DNA of 64,000 nucleotides from Pseudonocardia sp. HH130630-07 (GTDB lineage: Bacteria; Actinomycetota; Actinomycetes; Mycobacteriales; Pseudonocardiaceae): the NCBI RefSeq assembly GCF_001698125.1, contig NZ_CP013854.1, forward strand, positions 682,001 to 746,000. The letters are read 5' to 3'. Both the position numbers and the translations under genes were made by a program. Within the stretch, counting starts at the first letter, position 1. Every line of letters starts with the position of its first letter. A model generated the notes under the pieces. It was not told the DNA's origin. It ran no database searches and saw only the letters and a list, made by a program, of their open reading frames with translations. Positions 12,219-21,698 of the stretch are shown here, one piece after another.

Positions 12219-15200
12219 GTGACGACGACAGCGGACCCGGCAGCGGCGGACACGGCGGACCCGGCGGGCACGACCACGGCGCGTACCGCCTGCACCTACT
12301 GCGGGGTCGGGTGCGGGATCCTGCTGCAGATCGGCACCGGACCCGGCGGCGCGCGGCAGGTGACCCGGGCCGCCGGGGACCCGGACCATCCCGCGAACGC
12401 CGGACGGCTGTGCACCAAGGGCGCCACCAGCGCCGAGCTGTTCCGCGCCCCCGGGCGGCTGGACACCGCGCTGGTCCGGCCCGGACGTGGTGCGGAGCCG
12501 GTGCGGACGCCGGTCGACGAGGCGATCACGGCCACGGCCCGCGGGCTGCGCGCGGTGCTGGACGAGCACGGCCCGGACGCGATCGCCCTCTACGTGTCCG
12601 GGCAGATGAGCATCGAGGCGCAGTACCTCGCCACCAAGCTGGCCAAGGGGTTCCTGGGCGGCAACCAGATCGAGTCGAACTCACGCCTGTGCATGGCCGG
12701 AGCGGCCACCGGCTACACGCTGTCCCTCGGCGCGGACGGCCCGCCCGGTTCCTACGCCGACCTCGACCGGGCGGACGTGCTGTTCGTGATCGGCTCGAAC
12801 ATGGCCGACTGCCATCCGGTGCTGTTCCTGCGGATGATGGAGCGGGTCGCGGCCGGGGCGACGCTGATCGTGGTCGATCCCCGGCGGACGGCGACGGCCG
12901 ACAAGGCCGACCTGTTCCTGCAGATCGCGCCCGGCACCGACCTCGCGCTGCTGAACGGGCTGCTGCACCTGCTGCACGCCGGCGGGTACGTGGACACGGC
13001 GTTCGTGGAGGAGTTCACCGAGGGCTGGGCGGACATGCCGGCCTTCCTGGCCGACTACCCGCCCGACGCCGTCGCCGCCGTCACCGGGATCGCCGAGGCC
13101 GACCTGCGCCGGGCCGCCGAGCTGATCGGCACCGCGGAGAACTGGACGAGCTGCTGGACGATGGGGCTCAACCAGAGCACCCACGGGACCTGGAACACCA
13201 ACGCCCTGGTCAACCTGCACCTGGCGACGGGCGCGATCTGCCGCCCCGGCAGCGGGCCGTTCTCCCTCACCGGCCAGCCGAACGCGATGGGCGGGCGCGA
13301 GGTCGGCTACATGGGTCCCGGCCTGCCCGGGCAGCGGTCGGTGCGCTCCGCCGCCGACCGGGCGTTCGTCGAGCAGCAGTGGGGCGTCCCGGCCGGCACG
13401 CTCCGCGAGGAGACCGGGCGCGGTGCGGTCGACCTGTTCTCCCGGATGGCCGACGGCGAGGTGAAGGCCTGCTGGATCATCTGCACCAACCCGGTGGCGT
13501 CGGTCCCGAACCGCCGGACGGTCCTCGACGGGCTGGCCGCCGCCGAGCTCGTCGTGACCCAGGACGTCGTCGCCGACACCGAGACCAACGCCCACGCCGA
13601 CATCGTGCTCCCGGCGACGATGTGGGCCGAGGCCGACGGCGTCATGGTCAACTCCGAGCGCGACCTGACCCTGGTGCCCGGGGTCGCCGACCCGCCGGGC
13701 GATGCGCTGCCGGACTGGGAGCTGATCGCCAGGATCGCCTGCGAGATGGGTTTCGGGCACGCCTTCGGCTACACCGGCGCGGCCGAGGTGTTCGACGAGA
13801 TCCGCCGCTTCCACAACCCGAGGACCGGCTGGGACCTGCGCGGGGTCGACCACGCCCGGCTCCGCGACTCCCCCGTGCAGTGGCCGGCCCCGCCCGGCGC
13901 CGAGGACCGCAACGCCGTCCGCTACCGCAACGACGGCCGCAGCCAGGCGCTCGGTGTCCGGCCGGACGGCACGGTCCCGCGGCTGTGGTTCCCCCGGCCC
14001 GGCGGCCGGGCGCTGTTCCTGCCCCGGCCGCACCTGCCCGCCGCGGAACTGCCCGACGACGACCACCCGTTCCTGCTGAACACCGGCCGCGTCCAGCACC
14101 AGTGGCACACCATGACCAAGACCGGCACCGTCGCCGCGCTGAACCGGCTGGACCCCGGGCCGTTCGTGGAGATCCATCCCGATGACGCCGCCCGGCTCGC
14201 GGTCGGCGCCGGCGACGACCTGGAGCTGGTGTCCCGGCGCGGGCGTGCGGTGCTCCCGGCCCGGGTCTCCGACCGGGTCCGCCCGGGCAGCCTGTTCGCC
14301 CCGTTCCACTGGAACGACCGCTACGGCGCGGACCTGGCGGTGAACGCGGTGACCAACGACGCCGTCGATCCGCTGTCCTTCCAGCCCGAGTTCAAGGTGT
14401 GCGCGGTGGCGGTCACCGCGGTGCCGCGGGCACCGGAGCCGGACGCCGGACCGTTCGGCGTGGCCGGCGAGCCCGACCCGGAGCTGACCGGCACGCAGCG
14501 CCGTTACCTCGCAGGCTTCCTGCGCGGGCTGGACGCGGCGCCGCCGGACGGGACGGTCCCGGTGCTGCCCCCGGGCGCCCCGTTCGCGCCGGAGCACGCG
14601 ACCTGGGTGGACGGGGTGCTGGCCGGGATGTTCTCCCGGGCGTCCCCGGCCGCCGTGGCGACTGCCGCCGCCGGGCCGGACGGGGGCTCCCGCCCGGTCG
14701 TCGTGCTGTGGGCGTCGCAGACCGGGACCGCCGAGGACGTCGCGACCGGGGCCCTGGTGCGCCGTCTCGCCGGGATCGGGGTCCGGCCGGCCGTGCTGGG
14801 GATGGACCGCGCCGACCCGGCGACGCTGCCCGCCGGCGCGGACCTGCTCGTCGTCACCAGCACGTTCGGCGACGGCGACGCCCCGGACAACGGCGCGGCG
14901 TTCTGGACGGCGCTGACCGGCGCCGGCCCCGGCGCGCTCGCCGGGCGGCGCTTCGCCGTGCTCGCGCTCGGTGATCCCGGCTACGCCGAGTTCTGCGGGC
15001 ACGGCCGCCGCCTCGACGCCCGGCTCGCCGAGCTGGGGGCCGAGCGGCTGCTCGACCGGGTGGACTGCGGGCCCGACGTCGCCGGGCCGGCCACGGAGTG
15101 GCTGGAGGCGGTCGCCGCGGTGCTCACCACCGACCCGCCGGACTCCGCGGGGCCGGGTGCCGTCCCGGACGCCGGACCGGGCACCGGCGCCGCGGACCCG

Positions 15201-16325
15201 GGAGCAGCGGCGACGCCGGCTGGTACGCCCCGGGACGCGCCGCTCGTCGGCAACCGGCTGCTCAGCGGGCCCGGCGCGGCCAAGGAGGTCCGCGAGTTCG
15301 TCCTCGACATGGACGGGACCGGGCTGCGCTACGAGACCGGTGACGCGCTGGAGGTGACCGCGCGCAACGCCGACGCCCTGGTCGAGGAGTGGCTGTCGGC
15401 CACCGGGCTGGACGGGCGCGCCGAGGTCGAGATCGCCGGGTCCGCCGTGCCGCTCGGGCGCGCGCTGCGCGAGCGGCTGGACATCACGCGGGCGGCCCCG
15501 GCGCTGCTGCACTTCGTCGCCGAGCGGTCCGGCGACGCGCGGCTGGGCGCCCTGCTGCGGCCGGGCAACCGCGGTGAGCTGGACCGGTGGTCCTGGGGCC
15601 GCCAGGCCGTCGACGTCGTCGGCGGGTCCGGGGTGCGGGCCACCGCGCAGGAGTGGGTGGACCTGCTCGGGCCGCTGCGCCCGCGGCGGTACTCGATCTC
15701 GTCGAGCCCGCTGGAGCGGCCCGCCACCGCGTCGCTGACCGTGTCCGTGGTCCGCTTCACCGGCCCGCGCGGGACGCCGCGGGCCGGGGTGTGCTCGGCC
15801 GGTCTCGCCGACGCCCCGGCCGGGAGCCCGGTGCCGGTCGCCGTCCGGTCCGCCCCGCACTTCCGCCCGCCCGCCGCGGGCGTCCCGATGATCATGATCG
15901 GGCCGGGGACCGGGATCGCGCCGTTCCTCGGCTTCCTGCAGGAGCGCCGGGCCCGCGGCGACCGGGCTCCGAGCTGGCTGTTCTTCGGTGAGCGGCACCG
16001 GGCGACCGGCTTCTACCACCGCGACGAGCTGGACGGGTTCCGCCGCGACGGCGTCCTCACCGACCTGGACCTGGCGTTCTCCCGGGACCAGCGGGCCACG
16101 GTGTACGTCCAGGACCGGATGCTCGGTCACGGCGCGAAGCTGTGGTCCTGGCTGCGCGACGGCGCGCACCTCTACGTGTGCGGCGACGCGGCGCGGATGG
16201 CCCGCGACGTCGACCGGGCGCTGCGCACCGTCGTCGCCCGGCACGGCGGGTTCACCGCGGAGGAGGCGGACGCGCAGGTGGCCGCGCTGGCCGCCGACCG
16301 ACGCTACGTCCGCGACGTCTACTGA
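12219..16325 (+). CDS. Assimilatory nitrate reductase fused to a CysJ-like flavin reductase
   Basis: A 1368-aa single-chain enzyme. Residues 20-750 are a Mo-bis-MGD oxidoreductase with a 4Fe-4S motif at C25, C28, C32 and C65 (CTYCGVGCG ... GRLCTKG) and the Mo-ligand region NSRLCMAGAATGY, so Cys is the ligand. Residues about 825-965 are a flavodoxin domain (VVLWASQTGTAEDVA; TSTFGDGDAPDN). The rest is a FAD/NADPH ferredoxin-reductase unit (RRYSISSSP; GPGTGIAPFLGF; LYVCGDAARMARDVD). Nitrate can thus be reduced to nitrite directly with NAD(P)H in the cytoplasm. GTG at 12219 has GGAGG upstream. No nitrite reductase or nitrate transporter is nearby. The 3' end overlaps the convergent LysR gene by 7 bp. 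Confidence 0.93.
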   Translation: MTTTADPAAADTADPAGTTTARTACTYCGVGCGILLQIGTGPGGARQVTRAAGDPDHPANAGRLCTKGATSAELFRAPGRLDTALVRPGRGAEPVRTPVDEAITATARGLRAVLDEHGPDAIALYVSGQMSIEAQYLATKLAKGFLGGNQIESNSRLCMAGAATGYTLSLGADGPPGSYADLDRADVLFVIGSNMADCHPVLFLRMMERVAAGATLIVVDPRRTATADKADLFLQIAPGTDLALLNGLLHLLHAGGYVDTAFVEEFTEGWADMPAFLADYPPDAVAAVTGIAEADLRRAAELIGTAENWTSCWTMGLNQSTHGTWNTNALVNLHLATGAICRPGSGPFSLTGQPNAMGGREVGYMGPGLPGQRSVRSAADRAFVEQQWGVPAGTLREETGRGAVDLFSRMADGEVKACWIICTNPVASVPNRRTVLDGLAAAELVVTQDVVADTETNAHADIVLPATMWAEADGVMVNSERDLTLVPGVADPPGDALPDWELIARIACEMGFGHAFGYTGAAEVFDEIRRFHNPRTGWDLRGVDHARLRDSPVQWPAPPGAEDRNAVRYRNDGRSQALGVRPDGTVPRLWFPRPGGRALFLPRPHLPAAELPDDDHPFLLNTGRVQHQWHTMTKTGTVAALNRLDPGPFVEIHPDDAARLAVGAGDDLELVSRRGRAVLPARVSDRVRPGSLFAPFHWNDRYGADLAVNAVTNDAVDPLSFQPEFKVCAVAVTAVPRAPEPDAGPFGVAGEPDPELTGTQRRYLAGFLRGLDAAPPDGTVPVLPPGAPFAPEHATWVDGVLAGMFSRASPAAVATAAAGPDGGSRPVVVLWASQTGTAEDVATGALVRRLAGIGVRPAVLGMDRADPATLPAGADLLVVTSTFGDGDAPDNGAAFWTALTGAGPGALAGRRFAVLALGDPGYAEFCGHGRRLDARLAELGAERLLDRVDCGPDVAGPATEWLEAVAAVLTTDPPDSAGPGAVPDAGPGTGAADPGAAATPAGTPRDAPLVGNRLLSGPGAAKEVREFVLDMDGTGLRYETGDALEVTARNADALVEEWLSATGLDGRAEVEIAGSAVPLGRALRERLDITRAAPALLHFVAERSGDARLGALLRPGNRGELDRWSWGRQAVDVVGGSGVRATAQEWVDLLGPLRPRRYSISSSPLERPATASLTVSVVRFTGPRGTPRAGVCSAGLADAPAGSPVPVAVRSAPHFRPPAAGVPMIMIGPGTGIAPFLGFLQERRARGDRAPSWLFFGERHRATGFYHRDELDGFRRDGVLTDLDLAFSRDQRATVYVQDRMLGHGAKLWSWLRDGAHLYVCGDAARMARDVDRALRTVVARHGGFTAEEADAQVAALAADRRYVRDVY

Positions 16326-17272
16326 TCCCGCGGGCCGCCGGGGCCGCCGTCGCCCGGGGAGCCGGCACGTTCCAGCTCCGCGGCGACGTCGGCGGCCGCG
16401 ACGGCGTCCCGGAAGGCGAGGGCGACGTGCGAGGCCGGGCCGCGGTCACCGAGCCGGAGCCCGACGGTCGGCCGCGGCCCCTCCCCCACGACCGGCAGCG
16501 CCCGCATCCCCGGCGGCACCCCGAACGCCCGCAGCCAGGTGTGCGCGATGACCGCCGACCACCGGCCGGTGGCGAGGTGCGCGTACAGCGCGGCGACGGT
16601 GTCGGTCTCCACCACGATCCGCGGACGGCCACCGGCGGCGCGGACGGCGTCGTCGAGGATCTGCCGGTTCTGCATGCCCTGGACCAGCGCACACAGCTCC
16701 ACCTCCCCGACGTCGGCCCAGCCCACCGTCTCCCGGTCGGCCGCCGTCGGACCGGGGGTCACCAGCAGGTAGCGCTCCCGGTAGAGCGGCAGCGTGGTGT
16801 CGCCGGGCTCGTCCGGCTCCAGGTAGGTCAGCCCGGCGTCGAGCTCGAACTCGGCGAGCCTGCGGTCGATCTCCCGGGAGGGCAGGACCTCGATCCGGGA
16901 ACCGGCCCGCGGATGCGCCCGGATCCAGGCGGTGGTCAGCGCCGGGGTCGCCGGGACCGCGGTCGGGATCGCCCCGATCCGGACCATCGCGGACAGGCCG
17001 TCGCGCATCCGGTCGAGGTCGGTGTGCAGCGCGTCCCGCTCGGCGAGGATGCGGTGCGCCCAGCCGACCACCCGTTGCCCCTCCGGGGTGAATCCCTCGA
17101 ACCGGCGGCCGCGCAGCACGATCGTGACGTCCAGCTGCCGTTCGAGGGTCTGCAGCGCCGTCGACAACGTCGACTGGCTGGCGTGACAGGCCGCGGCGGC
17201 CCGGCCGAAGTGCTGTTCCCTGGCCAGGGCCACCAGGTACTCGAGCTGTCGCAGCTGCACGTCACCGGCCAC
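16319..17272 (-). CDS. LysR-family transcriptional regulator
   Basis: A 317-aa LTTR. The N-terminal winged HTH is at about 6-65 (LRQLEYLVALAREQHFGRAA; SQSTLSTALQTLERQLDV) and the periplasmic-binding-like effector domain at about 95-290. GTG at 17272 has TAAGCT (17284-17279) six bases upstream, a leaderless arrangement; GTG at 17260 is an alternative. It lies between the nitrate reductase and the divergent formate dehydrogenase operon, so it probably controls one or both and itself. A perfect 26-bp inverted repeat sits directly behind its -10 box. Confidence 0.9.
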   Translation of the reverse strand: MAGDVQLRQLEYLVALAREQHFGRAAAACHASQSTLSTALQTLERQLDVTIVLRGRRFEGFTPEGQRVVGWAHRILAERDALHTDLDRMRDGLSAMVRIGAIPTAVPATPALTTAWIRAHPRAGSRIEVLPSREIDRRLAEFELDAGLTYLEPDEPGDTTLPLYRERYLLVTPGPTAADRETVGWADVGEVELCALVQGMQNRQILDDAVRAAGGRPRIVVETDTVAALYAHLATGRWSAVIAHTWLRAFGVPPGMRALPVVGEGPRPTVGLRLGDRGPASHVALAFRDAVAAADVAAELERAGSPGDGGPGGPRDQ

Positions 17273-17284
17273 GGGACGAGCTTA

Positions 17285-17310
17285 GGCGCCGATCGGGGAT
17301 GATCGGCGCC
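17285..17310. promoter_or_regulatory. Perfect 10-bp inverted repeat, candidate LysR operator
   Basis: GGCGCCGATC, six bases (GGGGAT), then GATCGGCGCC. It abuts the predicted -10 of the LysR gene, where binding would block that promoter. A second symmetric element, ACTCCGGAGT at 17321-17330 with flanking CGATC/GATCG, lies between it and the formate dehydrogenase promoter (TAGGTT at 17366-17371). Confidence 0.6.
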
Positions 17311-17406
17311 GTCGATCACGACTCCGGAGTTGCCGATCGCCCGAGCGGGTCCGGGCCACGGCGCCTAGGTTGTGTGAGAAGGCGATCGCACCGGATCGGA
17401 GTGGAC

Positions 17407-20400
17407 GTGGACGTCGTGGGGTGGCTGGGCTCCTGGCCCGTCTTCCAGCAGCTGACCGGTCGCGACCGGCTCGGCCGGGGCGCCGCGGCGCAGTCCGGGA
17501 AGTCCGAGGGGCTGCGCGCCCGGACCGCGACCGCCGACCGCTGGGCCGGCTCGGTCTGCCCGTACTGCGCGGTGGGCTGCGGGCAGCGGGTCTACGTGAA
17601 GGACGAGAAGGTCGTCCAGATCGAGGGCGACCCGGACTCGCCGATCTCCCGCGGCCGGCTGTGCCCGAAGGGCTCGGCCAGCACCCAGCTCGTCACCGGC
17701 CCGCAGCGGCTGGAGAAGGTCCGCTACCGCGCGCCCTACGCCACCGAGTGGACCGACCTGGACCTGTCCACCGCGATGGGGATGATCGCCGACCGGGTCG
17801 TGGACGCCCGCCGCCGTGGCTGGCAGGACGCCGACGACCAGGGCCGCCCGCTGAACCGGACGATGGGCATCGCCGCACTCGGCGGCGCCGCGCTGGACAA
17901 CGAGGAGAACTACCTCCTCAAGAAGGTCTTCACCTCGTGGGGCGCGGTGCAGATCGAGAACCAGGCGCGTATTTGACACTCCGCCACGGTTCCCGGTCTG
18001 GGAACCTCGTTCGGTCGGGGCGGCGCGACCAACCACCAGCAGAGCCTGGCGGACGCCGACTGCATCATCATCATGGGCTCGAACATGGCCGAGGCGCACC
18101 CGGTCGGGTTCCAGTGGGTGATGGAGGCCAAGGCCCGGGGCACCCGGGTGATCCACATCGACCCGCGGTTCACCCGGACCAGCGCGGTCGCGGACACCTA
18201 CGTGCGGTTGCGCGCGGGCAGTGACATCGCGTTCCTCGGCGGGGTCGTGCGCCACGTCCTGGAGAACGACCTCGCGTTCCGGGAGTACGTGGCGGCCTAC
18301 ACCAACGCGTCGTTCGTGCTGGGCGAGGACTACGTCGACGCCGAGGACAACGACGGCGTCTTCTCCGGCTACGACCCGGAGTCCGCGACCTACGACACGA
18401 GCAGCTGGCGGTTCGAGACCGGTGCCGACGGCGCGCCCGTGAGCGACCCGACGCTGGAGCACCCGCGCAGCGTGTTCCAGGTGCTGCGCCGGCACTTCGC
18501 CCGCTACACCCCGGAGACGGTGCAGGAGGTCTGCGGCGTGTCCCCGGAGCAGTTCCGGGACGTCTGCGAGGCCTGGACGTCGAACTCCGGGCGGGACCGG
18601 ACGACGTCGCTGGTCTACAGCGTCGGCTGGACCCAGCACTCGGTCGGTGCGCAGTACATCCGCTGCGGGGCGATCCTGCAGCTGCTGCTGGGCAACGTCG
18701 GACGCCCCGGCGGCGGGATCTTCGCGCTGCGCGGGCACGCCTCCATCCAGGGCTCGACCGACATCCCGACCCTGTTCAACCTGCTGCCCGGCTACCTGCC
18801 GATGCCCGCCGTCGGCCAGGCCGACACCGCCACCTACATCGAGGCGGTGCGCACGAAGGGCCACAAGGGCTTCGGCTGGAACAGCGACGCCTACATGGTG
18901 TCGATGCTCAAGGAGTGGTTCGGTGACGCCGCGACGCCGGAGAACGACTTCGGGTACGGCTGGCTGCCGCGCATCGACGGCGACCACGGCACCTACCGCA
19001 CCGTCATGGACATGATCGACGGCCGGGTGTTCGGGTACTTCGTGCTCGGACAGAACCCGGCGGTCGGCTCCGCGCACGGCAAGATGCAGCGGCTCGGGAT
19101 GGCCAACCTGGAGTGGATGGTCGTCCGCGACCTCGTCGACATCGAGACGGCGAGCTTCTGGAAGGACTCGCCGGAGATCGAGACCGGCGAGATCGTGCCC
19201 GAGCAGTGCCGCACCGAGGTGTTCCTGCTGCCCGCGGCCTCGCACGTGGAGAAGGACGGCACGTTCACCCAGACCCAGCGGATGGTGCAGTGGCGGACCA
19301 AGGCCGTCGAGCCCTCCGGTGACCGGCGCTCGGACCTGTGGTTCGCCTACCACCTCGGCCGGCTGGTGCGCGAGCGCCTGGCGGACTCGACCGACCCACG
19401 CGACCTGCCGGTGCAGAAGCTGGCCTGGGACTACGAGCTCGAGGGCCACGACGAGTGGGCCGAGCCGTCGCCGGACGACGTCCTGCGCCGGATCAACGGC
19501 TACGACCTGTCCACCGGTGAGCTGCTCGACGGGTTCGCCCAGCTCAAGGCGGACGGCAGTACGTCCTCCGGCTGCTGGATCTACAGCGGGGTGTACGCCG
19601 GCGGGGTCAACCGGGCCGCGCGGCGCGAACGCCCGGCGGACCCGGACGTCGCCCCCGAGTGGGGCTGGACCTGGCCGATGAACCGCCGGGTCATCTACAA
19701 CCGGGCCTCGGCCGACCCGCAGGGCCGGCCGTGGAGCGAGCGGAAGAAGCTGCTCTGGTGGGACGCGGACGCGGGCCGCTGGACCGGCGACGACGTCCCG
19801 GACTTCGTCGCGACCACCCCGCCCGGGCACGATCCGGGCCCGGACGCCGTCGGCCCGGCCGCACTCGCCGGTGACGACGCCTTCGTGATGCAGCCCGACG
19901 GCAAGGCGTGGCTGTTCGCGCCGACCGGTGTCGCCGACGGCCCGCTGCCGACGCACTACGAGCCGCACGAGTCCCCGATCCGCAACCAGCTCTACCGCCA
20001 GCAGTCCAACCCGACGCGCAAGGTGTTCGGGCGCAAGGACAACCCGTCGAACCCGGCGGCCGGGGAGAAGGGCTCGGAGGTCTTCCCGTTCGTCCTGACG
20101 ACGTCGCGACTGACCGAGCACCACACCGCCGGGGCGATGAGCCGCCAGCTGCCGTTCCTCGCCGAGCTGCAGCCGGAGCTGTTCGTCGAGGTGTCCCCGG
20201 AGCTGGCCCGGCAGCGGGACCTGGAGCACATGGGCACCGCACACGTGGTGACCAGCCGGTCCGCGGTGCAGGCGCGGGTGATGGTCACCGACCGGATGGC
20301 GCCACTGCGGGTCGGCGGCACGACGGTGCACCAGGTCTGGATGCCCTACCACTGGGGCTCCACCGGCCTGGTCCGCGGCGACGTGGTCAACGACCTGTTC

Positions 20401-20667
20401 GGCGTGGTCCAGGACCCGAACGTCTTCATCCAGGAGACCAAGGTCATCACCTGCGACGTCCGGCCCGGCCCGCGCCCGCGCGGGCCGGAGCTGACCGCCC
20501 TGCTGGAGGAGGTCCGCTCGCTGGCCGGCATCACCCCCGCCACCAACACCGAACTGCTGCACGACGACGGCGTCCCGCACGTCGACCCGACCGCCCGCCC
20601 CGACGACCGTCCGCCCGGTGTCCCGGGCATCGGCGTCCCGGCGGAGAACCCGCTGGAGACCCCGTGA
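17407..20667 (+). CDS. fdhA: Formate dehydrogenase catalytic subunit, selenoprotein (Sec at TGA 17974)
   Basis: A Mo/W-bis-MGD formate dehydrogenase alpha subunit (about 1086 aa with read-through). The 4Fe-4S motif is CPYCAVGCG (C51, C54, C58) ... GRLCPKG. The frame is interrupted only by TGA at 17974-17976 after ENQARI, exactly where FdhF/FdnG enzymes carry catalytic selenocysteine followed by His. The same frame continues as HSATVPGLGTSFGRGGATN, so this is residue Sec190, not a frameshift. A SECIS hairpin follows. GTG at 17407 is chosen because GGAG at 17398-17401 is correctly spaced; GTG 17401 is in frame. No Tat signal is seen, suggesting a cytoplasmic active site. It overlaps fdhB by GTGA. 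Confidence 0.93.
17977..18017 (+). promoter_or_regulatory. Bacterial SECIS element
   Basis: Just after the in-frame TGA, GGTTCCC (17988-17994) and GGGAACC (18000-18006) form a perfect 7-bp stem closed by loop GGTCT (17995-17999). The loop starts 19 nt after the TGA, as I recall it does in E. coli fdhF. The bases that SelB reads there (U17, G23, U24, counted from the U of UGA) are all present at 17990, 17996 and 17997. This directs selenocysteine insertion by SelB. Confidence 0.9.
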
Positions 20668-21698
20668 CCGAGCGGAACAGCTTCTACGGCCCGCTGGACG
20701 ACGTGACCGGTGACGCCGGGTACGACCCGGAGCACCCGCCGCGGATGGGCTTCTTCACCGACACCTCGGTGTGCATCGGCTGCAAGGCCTGCGAGGTCGC
20801 CTGCAAGCAGTGGAACTCGGTGCCCGACGACGGGTTCGACCTGCTCGGGATGTCCTTCGACAACACCGGGTCGCTCGGCGCCGACACCTGGCGCCACGTC
20901 GCGTTCATCGAGCAGCCGCGCCGGTCCGGCTGCCAGGACACCGGCCTGGACGCCGCGCCGGTCGGTGCCACCGCGACCGGTGTCATGCAGGCCTCGGTCG
21001 CCGAGGGCCTCGCCGCCTCCCCGGAGCGCGGTGGTGAGCTGGGATCGATGCCGCGCCGGGACGGGGCGGAACCGCTGGGGATGCCGTCGTTCTCCAGACC
21101 CGGCGACGGGACCGGCGCCGAGGTCCGCACCGACTTCCGCTGGCTGATGGCCTCGGACGTGTGCAAGCACTGCACGCACGCCGGCTGCCTGGACGTCTGC
21201 CCGACCGGCGCGTTGTTCCGCACCGAGTTCGGCACCGTCGTCGTGCAGCAGGACATCTGCAACGGCTGCGGCTACTGCGTCTCGGGCTGCCCGTACGGCG
21301 TGATCGACCGCCGGGTCGGCGACGGCCGGGCCCAGAAGTGCACGCTGTGCTACGACCGTCTGCACGACGGCCAGGAGCCGGCCTGCGCGAAGGCCTGCCC
21401 CACCGACTCCATCCAGTTCGGCGTGCTCGACGAGCTGCGCGAGCGGGCCGACGCCCGGCTGGAGCAGCTGCACGGCCTCGGCGTCGGTGAGGCCCGGCTC
21501 TACGGCCGCGACCCGGACGACGGCGTCGGCGGCGACGGCGCGTTCTTCCTGCTCCTCGACGAACCCGAGGTCTACGGTCTGCCGCCGGACCCGGTCGTCC
21601 CGACCCGCGACGCCGGTGCCATGTGGCGCCAGGCCGGGCTGGCCGCCGGTGCGTTCCTGCTCGCCGGGATCGCCTCGTTCCTGGGAAGGTCCCGATGA
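20664..21698 (+). CDS. fdhB: Formate dehydrogenase iron-sulfur (beta) subunit
   Basis: A 344-aa electron-transfer subunit with four 4Fe-4S clusters: CIGCKACEVACKQW near the N-terminus, CKHCTHAGCLDVCPTGA, CNGCGYCVSGCPYG, and CTLCYDRL ... ACAKACPT. A roughly 70-residue Gly/Pro-rich insert (about 85-150) separates the first cluster from the rest. The C-terminus ends in one hydrophobic helix (AGLAAGAFLLAGIASFLG), like the anchor of FdnH/HybA-type subunits. GTG at 20664 overlaps the fdhA stop and the next gene overlaps its stop, so the three are translationally coupled. Confidence 0.93.
   Translation: MTERNSFYGPLDDVTGDAGYDPEHPPRMGFFTDTSVCIGCKACEVACKQWNSVPDDGFDLLGMSFDNTGSLGADTWRHVAFIEQPRRSGCQDTGLDAAPVGATATGVMQASVAEGLAASPERGGELGSMPRRDGAEPLGMPSFSRPGDGTGAEVRTDFRWLMASDVCKHCTHAGCLDVCPTGALFRTEFGTVVVQQDICNGCGYCVSGCPYGVIDRRVGDGRAQKCTLCYDRLHDGQEPACAKACPTDSIQFGVLDELRERADARLEQLHGLGVGEARLYGRDPDDGVGGDGAFFLLLDEPEVYGLPPDPVVPTRDAGAMWRQAGLAAGAFLLAGIASFLGRSR

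Noticed and set aside
12681-16244. A long minus-strand open frame opposite the nitrate reductase
   Set aside because: It has the composition of antisense high-GC shadow frames and no motif, while the plus strand has a complete multi-domain enzyme.
17974-17976. Stop codon or frameshift splitting the formate dehydrogenase gene
   Set aside because: The reading frame is unchanged on both sides, the codon sits at the known Sec position, and a SECIS hairpin follows.
17365-20580. A long minus-strand open frame opposite formate dehydrogenase
   Set aside because: No domain or start signal; it mirrors the codon bias of the real gene.
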